64,000 bases of DNA from JAHDHW01 sp963793295 (GCA_963793295.1 CAWBZX010000041.1:155088-219087), one strand, 5' to 3'. Shown: positions 1-10,098, counted from the stretch's first letter. The notes: generated from the sequence alone by a model not told the origin. Translations and numbers: made by a program.

Positions 1-699
1 CTGATGGACAATTGGACTCAGAAAGCTAAGGACATTGTTTATCATACAGCAGCAAGTGAAAAGACGCAAATTACGCTTCCTGATGGCAGTGAGGTTTGGC
101 TCAACGAAAATACGAAAATCACTTTTGATGAAAAATTTGAACCGCGTGTTGTGCGCCTTGAAGGAGAAGCCTTTTTTAAAGTAGAACATTTGACAGAAGA
201 TCAACCTTTTGAAATAATGAGTGGAGATACAAAAACGATGGTTTTAGGAACCTCTTTTAATGTTCGGGCTTATCCGGAGGAGCAGCGCGTAGAAGTAACC
301 GTTGAAACCGGGAAAGTGGCTTTTGAAAAAACGGTAGAAAAAGAAGAGTCACAGGAAAAAGCAGCAAAAGTGTTATTAATTGCCGGAGATTCGGGATTTT
401 TTGACAAAGTAGAACGTTCTATTATTAAGGAAGAAGCGAAAAATGAAAACGCAGATTCCTGGAAGACGGGGCAATTGACTTTCGAGAATACAGAGTTGCG
501 GGAAGTCAAAGAAGTTTTAGAACGCTATTTTGATATAAAAATCAATACTTCTGACGAAAAAATCTTGAATTGCCACTTTACCGGCGTATATCAAAAACCG
601 GAGCTTGATCAGATTTTGGAAGTTTTGAAATTTTCTCTGAATGTTGAAATAGAAAAAGGACAGAACGAATTTATCCTTTCGGGAGAAGGTTGTAACTGA
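1..699 (+). CDS. FecR-family anti-sigma factor (5' end outside window)
   Basis: This is the periplasmic part of a FecR-type anti-sigma factor, which holds an ECF sigma factor inactive until an outer-membrane receptor signals. Seen: the FecR core near residues 18-105 (LPDGSEVWLNENT, then RVVRLEGEAFFKVE and VLGTSFNVRAYPEE) and a C-terminal STN-like fold (TFENTELREVKEVLERYFDI). The reading frame is open to base 1 and no membrane helix or cytoplasmic domain is present, so the N-terminal half lies upstream; the ATG at base 4 is probably internal. The next gene begins 17 bases later and also carries an STN domain, so they are probably co-transcribed. The ECF sigma gene would be expected further upstream. 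Confidence 0.88.
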   Translation: MMDNWTQKAKDIVYHTAASEKTQITLPDGSEVWLNENTKITFDEKFEPRVVRLEGEAFFKVEHLTEDQPFEIMSGDTKTMVLGTSFNVRAYPEEQRVEVTVETGKVAFEKTVEKEESQEKAAKVLLIAGDSGFFDKVERSIIKEEAKNENADSWKTGQLTFENTELREVKEVLERYFDIKINTSDEKILNCHFTGVYQKPELDQILEVLKFSLNVEIEKGQNEFILSGEGCN

Positions 700-716
700 T
701 TTTATAAAAAACAAAA

Positions 717-2516
717 ATGTTGAAACCTGCTATTATATCATTACTTTTTTGCTTTAGCGGTTTGGTGCTTCGAGCCCAATCAGCTGAGATGGATCGGATT
801 GTGACACTCGAGTATTCGAACGTGCAATTGGGTGATGTTCTGGCAGATATCAGCAGAACATATAATGTATTTTTTGCTTACAGCAATGATTATATTTCCC
901 TTGAACAACGAATCAATTTTAAGGTCAGAAGAAAACCGCTTTCAGAAGCACTGGGTCAATTGTTTGAAGATATTTCTGTTGATTACACCAGCATTGGCAA
1001 TCAGATTGTTTTGAAACGCAGCGAATCAACCAAACAGATTAATAAAAATGAAGCACCTCAGCCTGCTAATGATGATAACTTCTATGGCATGGATGGGAAT
1101 ATCGGAAATAATGGAGATTTTACAGCATCTGTTGAAGACGTTGAATTGCTTGATCCTATCGATCGGGAAAGTATCCCCTTAATGGCAAGGCCTTATGAAT
1201 GGAGTCAGCAGGATTATGAAATTCAATACGCTCCTTTACTCCAACCTCAGTACGTTGAAAAAGAACCCTTTATAAAAGCCCAGGTTTCATTAGTACCGTC
1301 GCTTGGTACAAACGGGAGAAAAAGTGAAGAGGAAACCAATAATGTTTCATTCAACTTTATCAGTGGAAGAAACGGTGGAGTGGATGGTGTTGAAATTGGT
1401 CTGATGACCAATCACGTGAAAAATGATGTAAAAGGAGTTCAGGTAGCTGGACTGGTAAATACGGTTGGAGGGAATGTTGGAGAAAGCCGGTTTACCAATG
1501 ACGAAGGAAAACGCATGCCAGGGGTTCAGGCTGCCGGCTTGGTCAATGTTGCTGATAATGTCAACGCAGTGCAACTTGCCGGTTTAGTCAATGTGACTAA
1601 AGGACACTTTGACGGTGTACAGCTTGCAGGACTGATTAATTCTGTTGGCGATGATATTGGAAGTAGCCGTTTGGATAGTATCACTTCAAAATATTCACCG
1701 GGTGTGCAGCTTGCCGGATTGGTTAATGTCGGCAAAAATGTCAATGCCGTTCAGGTCGCTGGTCTGGTCAATGTTTCAAAAAGAAACTTTTCCGGAGTAC
1801 AGATCGCAGGTATTGGAAATAATGTATCGAGTGATGGCAATGGTGTTCAGGTTGCAGGATTATATAATGTAAATGGCGGAGATGGACAATCACAATTAGC
1901 TGGTTTAACGAATATTGCGGATGATATCAAAGGATCGCAAATCAGCGCCATTTTTAATAAGGCCAAAAGAGTGGATGGGGTGCAGATTGGATTGATCAAT
2001 GTTTGCGATACCACCAGCGGTGGATCCATAGGTTTGATCAATATTGTTAAAAAAGGCTACAATCGTTTTGAAGTGGCTGGAAATATAACGTTGGGCGCTC
2101 AAGGAGCTTTAAAATTTGGCAGTTACAAATTTTACAACATCATCCAGGGAAGCAAGAAGATTTCAAAACCAGGTTGGTCCTTGGGCTATGGCATTGGAAC
2201 CGCAGCTATTCTCAGTGAAAAAACCTTACTTAATTTTGAATTGATTGCCAGCCATGTGAATGAAGGAAATAGCTGGACCAATAAACTGAATTTGCTCAGC
2301 CAATTTAGGATAGCTGCTGAAGTCAAAATAGGCAAACGGTTTAGCTTTTTTGGAGGGCCAACTTTTAATATCATGTTTTCTGATCTTTATGATCCGGACA
2401 CGGGCGAGTATGGCAGTTCAATTGTGCCTTATACCATTTATGTTAACAATAAGAATGGAACGAATCAAACAGATATAAAAATGTGGATTGGCTTTAATGC
2501 CGGACTGCGATTTTAA
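717..2516 (+). CDS. Exported STN-domain protein with GVQxAGLxN repeats
   Basis: A 599-residue protein with a signal peptide (about residues 1-20) and an STN domain at about 25-100 (LEYSNVQLGDVLADISRTY), the domain that TonB receptors and secretins use for signalling. After an acidic linker come about ten units of roughly 21 residues with the pattern GVQxAGLxNV (about residues 220-440). The last 150 residues look like beta-barrel strands ending in a Phe (GFNAGLRF), as in outer-membrane proteins. The repeats resemble the LA_2272-type surface repeat. Coming right after FecR, it is probably the signal-receiving or surface partner of that system. Its ligand is unknown. Confidence 0.75.
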   Translation: MLKPAIISLLFCFSGLVLRAQSAEMDRIVTLEYSNVQLGDVLADISRTYNVFFAYSNDYISLEQRINFKVRRKPLSEALGQLFEDISVDYTSIGNQIVLKRSESTKQINKNEAPQPANDDNFYGMDGNIGNNGDFTASVEDVELLDPIDRESIPLMARPYEWSQQDYEIQYAPLLQPQYVEKEPFIKAQVSLVPSLGTNGRKSEEETNNVSFNFISGRNGGVDGVEIGLMTNHVKNDVKGVQVAGLVNTVGGNVGESRFTNDEGKRMPGVQAAGLVNVADNVNAVQLAGLVNVTKGHFDGVQLAGLINSVGDDIGSSRLDSITSKYSPGVQLAGLVNVGKNVNAVQVAGLVNVSKRNFSGVQIAGIGNNVSSDGNGVQVAGLYNVNGGDGQSQLAGLTNIADDIKGSQISAIFNKAKRVDGVQIGLINVCDTTSGGSIGLINIVKKGYNRFEVAGNITLGAQGALKFGSYKFYNIIQGSKKISKPGWSLGYGIGTAAILSEKTLLNFELIASHVNEGNSWTNKLNLLSQFRIAAEVKIGKRFSFFGGPTFNIMFSDLYDPDTGEYGSSIVPYTIYVNNKNGTNQTDIKMWIGFNAGLRF

Positions 2517-2717
2517 ACAGTGATCATAAGTAAAAAAACCTAATTCGAAGAAAAAAGACTTCTTGTCGATTTAAATTTTTAATACCTTTTTCTTACCAGA
2601 TATTGCGAATTATTATAGCTGAAAAGTCAGCTATGTTTAGCGTTATTGTTATGCCTGTTAATGCTGAAAATAGAATAAAAATATTTAAAGAATCATTAAA
2701 AATAAAAACCTTATAAA

Positions 2718-3320
2718 ATGAAAAACTTGATATTATTTTTTGCGCTTTTTTTAAGCAGCCTTACCCTTTTTGGTCAACAGCAAGAAACCCTTTTTGGGAA
2801 ATCAAATGTAGTTGGTGCTTTTGGTGGGCCTATAGTAGAATACAATTTTGCCAATAACAACACCCAGGTTTCTGTTGGCGGCGGTGGCGCCGTGATTATT
2901 GGCGACTTTTTTCTGGGTGGTTACGGTATGGGAACAACCAACCCATCCTGGATTGATAATGTTGATCCTTTTAAAGTCGAATTGGGGCATGGGGGATTTT
3001 GGATTGGAGGAACTTTTCCATCTCACAAATTAGTACATTTCTTTTCAAGCGCTAAAATTGGCTGGGGCGCTGTGAACATCAGATTTTATGACGACAATGT
3101 CCGCATTGATGACAATGTATTTGTCCTTGAACCCGAAGCAGGTGTTGAATTGAACATCTTCCGTTGGTTTAGAATCGCAGCCACCGCTAATTATCGTTGG
3201 GTAGATGGAATCAACCCTGCAATTACTGGAGTTGACCGGAATTATTACAATGGTTTTGGTGCCAATCTGACTTTCCGTTTTGGAGGTTTTGGAAACAACT
3301 GGCAGAAGTGGGACGATTAA
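2718..3320 (+). CDS. Small outer-membrane beta-barrel protein, unknown function
   Basis: A 200-residue protein with a clear signal peptide (MKNLILFFALFLSSLTLFGQ). The body alternates Gly/aromatic strands (VGAFGGPIVEYNF, VSVGGGGAVIIGDFFLGGYG, NYYNGFGANLTFRFGGFG), as in small 8-10 stranded outer-membrane barrels. No catalytic motif was seen. The 200 bases upstream are AT-rich, so it may have its own promoter. It lies between the STN-repeat protein and the TonB receptor, fitting a surface locus, but its role is not known. Confidence 0.65.
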   Translation: MKNLILFFALFLSSLTLFGQQQETLFGKSNVVGAFGGPIVEYNFANNNTQVSVGGGGAVIIGDFFLGGYGMGTTNPSWIDNVDPFKVELGHGGFWIGGTFPSHKLVHFFSSAKIGWGAVNIRFYDDNVRIDDNVFVLEPEAGVELNIFRWFRIAATANYRWVDGINPAITGVDRNYYNGFGANLTFRFGGFGNNWQKWDD

Positions 3321-3518
3321 TCCCATCGCCACCTGGATAAATATGGTTTTGCCGGATCCTGAAAAATGTAAAATCCGCTAAATCCGGTCGCTATTTTTTA
3401 ACTTAAAAAAGAGTCTTATTCCCTTTTTTAAATCGCTAAAGCTACGTGCTTTAGTACTGGAATCCTTTTTCTTTTTAAAAACTGAAATTTATATTAAAAC
3501 TCTGAAAACAGTTGAATA

Positions 3519-5900
3519 ATGAAAACATGCTTAATAATAGTTTGGAGCCTGGCATTTAATTTTATTGCTCAATCTAACATCGCTCAAACGCATACCCAGA
3601 CAATTAAAGGTACGATCACGGATAAAGACTCAAAAATGCCTTTGATAGGAGCAAATGTCTCCATAAAATCTCTTCCTCAGGTTGTCGGAGCAAGTACAGA
3701 TATAGAAGGATTTTTTAGAATAAACGATATTCCAATTGGAAGGCACGATATTGAAATCAGCTACCTGGGGTATGAACCAATGGTTCTAAACGCTTTGTTG
3801 CTCACCTCAGGAAAGGAACTGGTTTTGAATATCGAGTTGATAGAATCAGCGATAAGTTTGGAAACTGCAGTCGTTGTCGCTGAATACGACAAAACAAAAA
3901 CGATCAATGATATGGCGACGGTGAGTGCCCGTTCTTTTTCGGTTGAAGAAACAAGCCGTTATGCATCGAGCTTTTATGATCCGGCAAGGATGGCGCAAAA
4001 CTATGCCGGGGTAACTGTCGCCGGAGGTAACGGAGACCTGTTCAATGGAATAGTCGTTCGCGGAAATTCGCCAAGCGGAGTACTCTGGCGGCTCGAAGGG
4101 ATTGAAATTCCGAATCCCAATCACTTTGGTTCGCTGGGAAGTTCCGGAGGAGCGATCAGCATGTTGAGCAGCAGCACACTGAGTAATTCCGATTTTTATA
4201 CCGGCGCTTTTCCTTCTGAATTCGGAAATGCCATTTCCGGCGTTTTTGATCTCAACATGCGTAGCGGGAATAGTGATAAACGCGAGTATTCATTTATGCT
4301 TGGAGCCTTAGGCGTTGAAGCAGCAATAGAAGGGCCTTTTAGTAAAAATTCAAATGCGTCCTATTTGATCAATTATCGCTATTCGACGCTGGCAGCTTTG
4401 AGTGTTATCGGCCTCAATCCTGTTGGAGATGTTCTGCCGGAATATCAGGATTTATCTTTTAAAATAAATGTTCCAACAGAAAAAGCAGGTGTTTTTTCGC
4501 TTTTTGGACTGGCAGGAAAAAACAGGGCTTATTACGAACCGACCGCAGACTCTTTGATCTGGGAAAGCGATGACGATAAATGGGGTTTTGAAGAACGGCA
4601 AAAAGTCGCAACGATTGGTTTGTCTCATAAGTTTATTTTGACAGACAACAGTTATTTGAAGACCGTTTTGTCTGGTTCGTATAACCAATACGAAGAGGAA
4701 GATTATTGGCTGGACCGCGAGAATAACTATAAAAAAATGGTTGACTTAACTTCCACATTCGATGACAAAGTTTTACGATTGTCGAGTACGTATACTAATA
4801 AAATTAATGCTAAAAATACCGTGCGGGCCGGCGTAATTATCAGCCAGATGGATTTTGATTTCAAGTTTAAAGAAACCGATGAGGACACTCTGCGGATTTA
4901 TCTTGACAATCGTGGCGCCGCACAAATGATTCAGGCATTTGGCCACTGGAAATATCGAATCAGTGAAGACTGGACCCTAAACACCGGTTTGCATTATACA
5001 TTATTTACTTTGAATAATAACTATTCAATCGAGCCTCGTGCTGGCATTCAATGGCAGTTTTCGCCAAAGCAGACCCTAAGTGCAGCTCTGGGATTACACA
5101 GTAAACCGGAACATGTTTCCTTTTATTTTATTGAAAATACATTGCCGGGAGGAGAACGAATTGCTCCAAATAAAGACCTCGATATGACCAAATCTTTGCA
5201 TGCGGTCTTGGGGTATGATCATTTGTTAGGAAAAAATTTACACCTTAAAACGGAGTTATATTTTCAACACCTTTATGACGTTCCAATTGAAAAGGAATTG
5301 GGATCAAAAGGCTCGATAATTAATGCTCAGGATATTTGGGATGTCATCGGGGCAACGGAAGCATCCAATGATGGAACTGCCAGAAATTATGGCATTGACC
5401 TTACCCTGGAAAAATTCTTTGCCAATGACTATTATTTTTTAATAACGGGTTCTCTTTTCGAATCAAAATTTACACCTCAGGATGGAAAAGAATACAACAC
5501 GCGATACAATTCCAATTATCAGCTGAACCTGCTGAGCGGTAAGGAATTTAAAGTCGGTAAAAAGAAAAATAATATCATTGGTCTGAATGGCAAATTTCTG
5601 ATTGCAGGTGGAAACCGATTAACACCAATCGATTTTGAAGCATCTCAATTAAAAGGAGAAACGGTATTTTACGAAGATTTGCTTTATAGTGAACAAGCAA
5701 AAACTTACTATCGATTTGACATTGGCGTGAGCTACAAAATAAATAAAAAGAAAGCAACGCACACCATCATGCTTGACATCCAAAATGTTACGAACCACCA
5801 AAATGTCTACTTTGAAGTTTATGACAGCGATACAAATGCCATCAAAACGTATTATCAAACCGGACTCTTTCCAAATTTTAATTACAGAATCGAATTTTAA
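3519..5900 (+). CDS. TonB-dependent outer-membrane receptor with CarboxypepD_reg-like N-terminal domain
   Basis: A 793-residue receptor for energy-dependent uptake across the outer membrane. Seen: signal peptide (residues 1-24); a carboxypeptidase-regulatory-like domain at about 27-115 (IKGTITDKDSKMPLIGANVS, SYLGYEPMVL); a plug with the NGIVVRGNSPSGVLWRLEGI stretch (about 170-190); and a long barrel ending in FPNFNYRIEF with the terminal Phe. It is shorter than SusC-type receptors (about 1000) and no SusD gene follows, so it belongs to the smaller receptor class. The substrate cannot be read from the sequence. The FecR/STN genes upstream may control it, although 200-base gaps suggest separate transcripts. 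Confidence 0.9.
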   Translation: MKTCLIIVWSLAFNFIAQSNIAQTHTQTIKGTITDKDSKMPLIGANVSIKSLPQVVGASTDIEGFFRINDIPIGRHDIEISYLGYEPMVLNALLLTSGKELVLNIELIESAISLETAVVVAEYDKTKTINDMATVSARSFSVEETSRYASSFYDPARMAQNYAGVTVAGGNGDLFNGIVVRGNSPSGVLWRLEGIEIPNPNHFGSLGSSGGAISMLSSSTLSNSDFYTGAFPSEFGNAISGVFDLNMRSGNSDKREYSFMLGALGVEAAIEGPFSKNSNASYLINYRYSTLAALSVIGLNPVGDVLPEYQDLSFKINVPTEKAGVFSLFGLAGKNRAYYEPTADSLIWESDDDKWGFEERQKVATIGLSHKFILTDNSYLKTVLSGSYNQYEEEDYWLDRENNYKKMVDLTSTFDDKVLRLSSTYTNKINAKNTVRAGVIISQMDFDFKFKETDEDTLRIYLDNRGAAQMIQAFGHWKYRISEDWTLNTGLHYTLFTLNNNYSIEPRAGIQWQFSPKQTLSAALGLHSKPEHVSFYFIENTLPGGERIAPNKDLDMTKSLHAVLGYDHLLGKNLHLKTELYFQHLYDVPIEKELGSKGSIINAQDIWDVIGATEASNDGTARNYGIDLTLEKFFANDYYFLITGSLFESKFTPQDGKEYNTRYNSNYQLNLLSGKEFKVGKKKNNIIGLNGKFLIAGGNRLTPIDFEASQLKGETVFYEDLLYSEQAKTYYRFDIGVSYKINKKKATHTIMLDIQNVTNHQNVYFEVYDSDTNAIKTYYQTGLFPNFNYRIEF

Positions 5901-6047
5901 AAAAAGAAGTGAAATGAAATAGGGGGGATGAATAAAATTATGCGTCATTAAAGTAGAAAAGGAGAACGGAAAAAAGTTTCCACTAACTCATATCTTACTA
6001 ACTAAATAACAAACCAATTAACAATCATTTTAAAAAAACAAAAAATC

Positions 6048-6779
6048 ATGATCAGAATCAATAGTTTATTATTTCTTTTAGTGGTATTGTTTTCTGTTAC
6101 CAGTTGTTATGTCAACGATGACGACGGAATATTTAATTGTACGAAAGGAGAAGGGCCAACAATAACAAAAGAGTTATATGTATCGGATTTTACGGGAGTA
6201 AAATTGGAAATAGCCTCAGATATTTACATCACCCAGGGATCCGAATTCAGTGTTTATGCCACTGGCCAGGAAAACATTATCAACAAACTTGAACAAGACG
6301 TAAAAGATGGAATTTGGGAGGTAGAATTTGACGGCTGCGTAAAGAATTACAGTGAATTGAATATTTATATTACGATGCCAGTGATCGAATATTTGGCTAT
6401 TTCTGGCTCAGGGACCATCTATGGTGAAAATGCTTTTAATGTGGATGAATTAGGTTTGATTATTTCGGGTTCCGGCGATATAGATCTTGAACTCAGTGCT
6501 TTTAAAATTGATGCCTCTATTTCGGGTTCTGGGAAAATGAAACTTGTTGGAGAATCAGACAAAGCTTTATATCATATTTCAGGTTCCGGAGATTATTATG
6601 CTTTTGGACTTCTGGCAAACAGATCCGAAGTTTATATTTCGGGTTCCGGCGATGCAGAAGTATATGCCGAAGAATATTTGAAAGTGAAGATCACCGGTAG
6701 CGGTGATGTATTTTACAAAGGCAATCCAACATTGGATGTTAGCATTACCGGTTCCGGCAATGTTTATAATTCTAACTAA
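6048..6779 (+). CDS. GIN-domain (DUF2807) lipoprotein
   Basis: A 243-residue putative lipoprotein. The N-terminus is a signal sequence ending in a lipobox-like VTSC with Cys near residue 20. The rest is a right-handed beta-helix of the head-GIN/DUF2807 type, with the short GSG(D/T/K) turn repeated along one face (ISGSGTIYGE, ISGSGDIDLE, ISGSGKMKL, ISGSGDAEVYA, ITGSGDVFYK, ITGSGNVYNSN). Such proteins are common in Bacteroidota and presumed surface or periplasmic, but their function is unsettled. A 147-base gap separates it from the receptor. Confidence 0.85.
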   Translation: MIRINSLLFLLVVLFSVTSCYVNDDDGIFNCTKGEGPTITKELYVSDFTGVKLEIASDIYITQGSEFSVYATGQENIINKLEQDVKDGIWEVEFDGCVKNYSELNIYITMPVIEYLAISGSGTIYGENAFNVDELGLIISGSGDIDLELSAFKIDASISGSGKMKLVGESDKALYHISGSGDYYAFGLLANRSEVYISGSGDAEVYAEEYLKVKITGSGDVFYKGNPTLDVSITGSGNVYNSN

Positions 6780-7165
6780 GTTTAAATATGCTCCAAAAGA
6801 ATTGATTAGTTGATGAGCACTGTGGCGGGAGGTTTTTCAAAATTTTTGATGAATCTCCTGCTGCTTGTTTAGCAAATAATTAGCTCTTCACCCGAAAGAT
6901 TAGTTAAAGCTCCACAATTGATTTTCCAAACTTTTCCAAAAAGGTCATGTGTGTTAAAATAAATATTTGAAAAATAACCAAAATGTGGTATTGTAACCAT
7001 ATGCAAATACCCTTAATTTTGTAATCGCATCCCCAAAGTTTATTCCCTTCAATTTTTTCCCTCACTTATTTTGAATTTTTTTCCCCTGTATTGTTTTTGT
7101 TTCTCCTCCTATTAATTTGATTTTTCTCCCGGATAATTCAATTTTTTAATTAAACACACAACTTT
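6780..7165. other. Intergenic stretch with one promoter-like site
   Basis: These 386 bases carry no convincing gene. They are AT-rich, with poly-T/C tracts in the last 130 bases. The only site I can support is the promoter-like pair at 6991-7021. The stretch after it would be a roughly 140-base untranslated leader of the T9SS cargo gene. Confidence 0.5.
6991..7021 (+). promoter_or_regulatory. Bacteroidota-type promoter for the 7166 gene
   Basis: TTG at 6991-6993 and TAATTTTG at 7014-7021 are 20 bases apart. This fits the Bacteroidota housekeeping pattern TTTG-N19-21-TAnnTTTG, except that the -33 box reads ATTG. It lies about 145 bases before the start codon. Confidence 0.45.
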
Positions 7166-10021
7166 ATGAATTCTAAGACTACGCTTAAAGTGTCTGTAAT
7201 GGGCATTTCTTTCCTATTCATTTCTTTTCTTTTTCTTGGATCAAATAATTTATATGCATCAACTGGTGGTGATTGTGATAACGAAATTACTGTTTCAGGA
7301 AATGTTGAAACTGTAGTTTCAAATTGGGGGGTATACTACGCCTGGAAAATCAAAGGAGCTGCAAATGGTCATGGAGCAAGATTTTATGACAATGGCGATA
7401 AATTGGTTGTTAAGTTAGATGATAAGGTAGAATCTGGTCAGAAGATTATAGTGACCTGGAAAAGTAGAAATTACAATAGTTCCTATTCCGGTCCTTCAAA
7501 GTTAAAGGTTTATGAATCCAATGACGGCAGCTCTTTTACGTATAATACAACGTTGACTACTGAAGTTAAGAACCAATATATCGAAGACATGTTTACTGTG
7601 AATGGAGAAACCAAATACCTGAAATTGGTAAATGCTTCTTCAAGCAACCACGGCTCTCCAGACTTTCTAGTGGATGCGGCAAGTTACGCTTACACAATAT
7701 GTAACGATCATTGCCCAGATGGACCTGAACCAGGTACACCATGTAACGACGGCAATTCAAATACGTCTAACGATGTAATTAATGATAATTGTGAGTGTGA
7801 AGGAACAGCTGTTTCTGGCGGTACTTTTACTGTTTGTTCACAAGTGAATAACAGCCGCGATGATGCTGAAGAAGCTTTAACCGGTCAAAACGTAGGAAAA
7901 GTAAACACATCGAGTAGTGATTTAGAGTTAGTTTTTGAAGAATTAGGTGGTGGTTATGATCAACTTGTAGGTATGCGATTTAATGATCTAAACATCCCAC
8001 AAGGTGCAACAATAACTAATGCTTTTATCCAATTCATGGCTGATGCATCAATAGGAAGTGATGAAAGTACACTTAATATTTATGGACAGGCTTCTGATAA
8101 TACAGATGCTTTTTCAACTACCGATTTTGATATTAGCTCACGACCAAAAACGGATGCATCAGTTGTATGGTCTCCAGACGACTGGACCGATGGTGACTCA
8201 GGTCCTGACGAGCAAACTGACGATATTTCTGTTGTGATTCAGGAGATTGTAAATCGTATTGGATTTAATGAAAACAGCTCAGTTGTGATCATGATTGATG
8301 GAGAAGGGTTGCGTACAGCGGATTCTTACGATGAAGTTGGTGGTGATGCACCAATACTCTGTGTGACTTACCAAACGGGATGTCATGATAGTGATGGTGA
8401 TGGCGTTTGTGATGAAGATGACTTATGTGAAGGTCACGATGATAATATTGATGTCGATAATGACGGAACACCTGATGGTTGTGATGATTGTTTAAACGAA
8501 GTAAGTGAATCAGGAAATGTTAATAAAGTACTTTGGAGTTGGGGGGTACCATATGCCTGGAAGATCAAAGGAGCAGCAGATGGACATGGAGCAAGATTTT
8601 ATGACAATCATGATAGGTTATATGTCAAATTAGACGATGAAGTAACGGCTGGTCAGGAATTGACAGTTACCTGGAAGAGAAGAAACTACAACAGTTCTTA
8701 TTCTGGTCCTGCACAGTTAGCCGTTTATGAATCTCAAAACGGTTATTCTTACTCTTATAATTCAACATTGACTACTGAAGAATATGCTAGTTACATTGAA
8801 GGAACACTAACTGTAGATGATGACACCAAATACCTGAAACTGGTAAATGGTTCAACATACTACCATGGTTCACCAGACTTCTTGGTTGATGCAATTAGCT
8901 ATTCTTACAGAGTTTGTGATGATGTTGATCTTTGTCCAAATGGTCCTGAGCCAGGTACGCCATGTGACGATGGTAATAATCTAACGATCAATGATGTGAT
9001 CAATGCAAACTGTGAATGTGAAGGTACCCTTCTTGCAAACTATGATGTTTGTTCAAGAGTAGACAGCAACAGCGATGATGCTGAAGAAGATCCTTCAGGA
9101 GTAGTTGATTTGACTAGTAGTGATTTGGAATTGATCTATGAAAGTAACCCGGGATATGCTCAGACAGTAGGAATGCGCTTTAACAACCTTGACATTCCAC
9201 AAGATGCTGTGATTAACAATGCTTATATCCAGTTTACAGTGAAAAATGCTTCAAATCTTGATCCTTGCGTGTTAACGATTGTTGGAGAAACAAGTAAAGA
9301 TGCTGCTACTTTTACTACAGCTAATGGAGATATTAGTAATCGCAACCAGACGAATGCTTTTGAAATCTGGGAACCAGCAAATTGGTTAAATACTGATGAT
9401 GCGGGTGCTGCACAACAGACGGTTGATATTGCTGCTGTAATTCAGGAAATAGTAAATCTAGATCAAAATACCAGTAATTCCATTGCAATTATCATTGAAG
9501 GAGTTGAAGGTAAGCGTATCGCATTTTCTTTTGATAATGACCCTGCTAAAGCACCAGAGCTTTGTATTAACTATAGCGCTCCTTCACAAGGTGGTTCTCC
9601 TCAAGGAATGATCTCTAACGGTTCCAAACTGATTGAAATGCAAGGAGAAAGCCTTAGTTTAGATATTGATTCAGACCCAGACGTTGATTTAGAATCAATA
9701 TTAAACGAGGAGATCAATGAAAATAGCGTTGAAGATGCACCGGAAGATGTAATATTGACTTCTACTTCAGTCAAAGTTTTCCCGGTTCCTGCTTCTAAGG
9801 AATTGAGTGTCGATTTGTCAAATCATAAAGGCAGACCAGCTCGGATTTCAGTTTACAATCAGCTCGGACAGCTTCAGGAAATCATTGATATTGAAGCAGT
9901 TCCTGCTTCTCCGGTTGAAATGAATGTAGAAAACTACCACAATGGTGTTTATTACATGAATATTGAAGTTGAAAACGGAAAAGTGGTCACTAAGAAATTT
10001 ATAGTGAACAGAACATACTAA
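7166..10021 (+). CDS. Secreted T9SS cargo with internally duplicated modules
   Basis: A 951-residue secreted protein. Order seen: signal peptide (about 1-33); module A (about 38-185, with NWGVYYAWKIKGAANGHGAR); a Cys-rich linker (GPEPGTPCNDGNSNTSNDV); module B (about 220-410, VCSQVNNSRDDAEE to ILCVTYQTG); an Asp-rich calcium-binding thrombospondin-3-like stretch (DSDGDGVCDEDDLC); then module A, linker and module B again (about 440-810); an acidic linker; and a T9SS type A sorting domain in the last 80 residues (VFPVPASKELSVDLSNHKG, NGVYYMNIEVENGKVVTKKF). It is exported through the Sec and type IX systems and cleaved at the surface. No enzyme motif was seen; adhesion is the likely type of role. 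A strong terminator follows. Confidence 0.85.
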   Translation: MNSKTTLKVSVMGISFLFISFLFLGSNNLYASTGGDCDNEITVSGNVETVVSNWGVYYAWKIKGAANGHGARFYDNGDKLVVKLDDKVESGQKIIVTWKSRNYNSSYSGPSKLKVYESNDGSSFTYNTTLTTEVKNQYIEDMFTVNGETKYLKLVNASSSNHGSPDFLVDAASYAYTICNDHCPDGPEPGTPCNDGNSNTSNDVINDNCECEGTAVSGGTFTVCSQVNNSRDDAEEALTGQNVGKVNTSSSDLELVFEELGGGYDQLVGMRFNDLNIPQGATITNAFIQFMADASIGSDESTLNIYGQASDNTDAFSTTDFDISSRPKTDASVVWSPDDWTDGDSGPDEQTDDISVVIQEIVNRIGFNENSSVVIMIDGEGLRTADSYDEVGGDAPILCVTYQTGCHDSDGDGVCDEDDLCEGHDDNIDVDNDGTPDGCDDCLNEVSESGNVNKVLWSWGVPYAWKIKGAADGHGARFYDNHDRLYVKLDDEVTAGQELTVTWKRRNYNSSYSGPAQLAVYESQNGYSYSYNSTLTTEEYASYIEGTLTVDDDTKYLKLVNGSTYYHGSPDFLVDAISYSYRVCDDVDLCPNGPEPGTPCDDGNNLTINDVINANCECEGTLLANYDVCSRVDSNSDDAEEDPSGVVDLTSSDLELIYESNPGYAQTVGMRFNNLDIPQDAVINNAYIQFTVKNASNLDPCVLTIVGETSKDAATFTTANGDISNRNQTNAFEIWEPANWLNTDDAGAAQQTVDIAAVIQEIVNLDQNTSNSIAIIIEGVEGKRIAFSFDNDPAKAPELCINYSAPSQGGSPQGMISNGSKLIEMQGESLSLDIDSDPDVDLESILNEEINENSVEDAPEDVILTSTSVKVFPVPASKELSVDLSNHKGRPARISVYNQLGQLQEIIDIEAVPASPVEMNVENYHNGVYYMNIEVENGKVVTKKFIVNRTY
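7277..9575 (+). repeat. Two-copy in-gene tandem duplication (about 1.1-1.2 kb unit)
   Basis: The stretch 7277-8372 is repeated as 8487-9575 in the same order (module A, linker, module B). Short segments stay near-identical at DNA level, such as tggagcaagattttatgaca in both copies, while other parts have diverged. The Asp-rich calcium-binding segment sits only between the copies. Confidence 0.8.
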
Positions 10022-10040
10022 TAATTAAATAGGTTTTCAT

Positions 10041-10079
10041 AAAAAAGGCGGCACTTTGAAAAAAGTGCCGCCTTTTTTA
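10041..10079 (+). terminator. Intrinsic terminator after the T9SS cargo gene
   Basis: A ten-base GC-rich stem (ggcggcactt / aagtgccgcc) with a short A-rich loop is followed by six T. An A-run on the 5' side lets it also serve the minus-strand gene ending at 10099. Confidence 0.9.
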
Positions 10080-10098
10080 GTGATAAAAATTAATACAT

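Noticed and set aside
8289..8471. His/Asp-rich minus-strand ORF
   Set aside because: An antisense shadow of the Asp-rich calcium-binding segment of the T9SS cargo gene.
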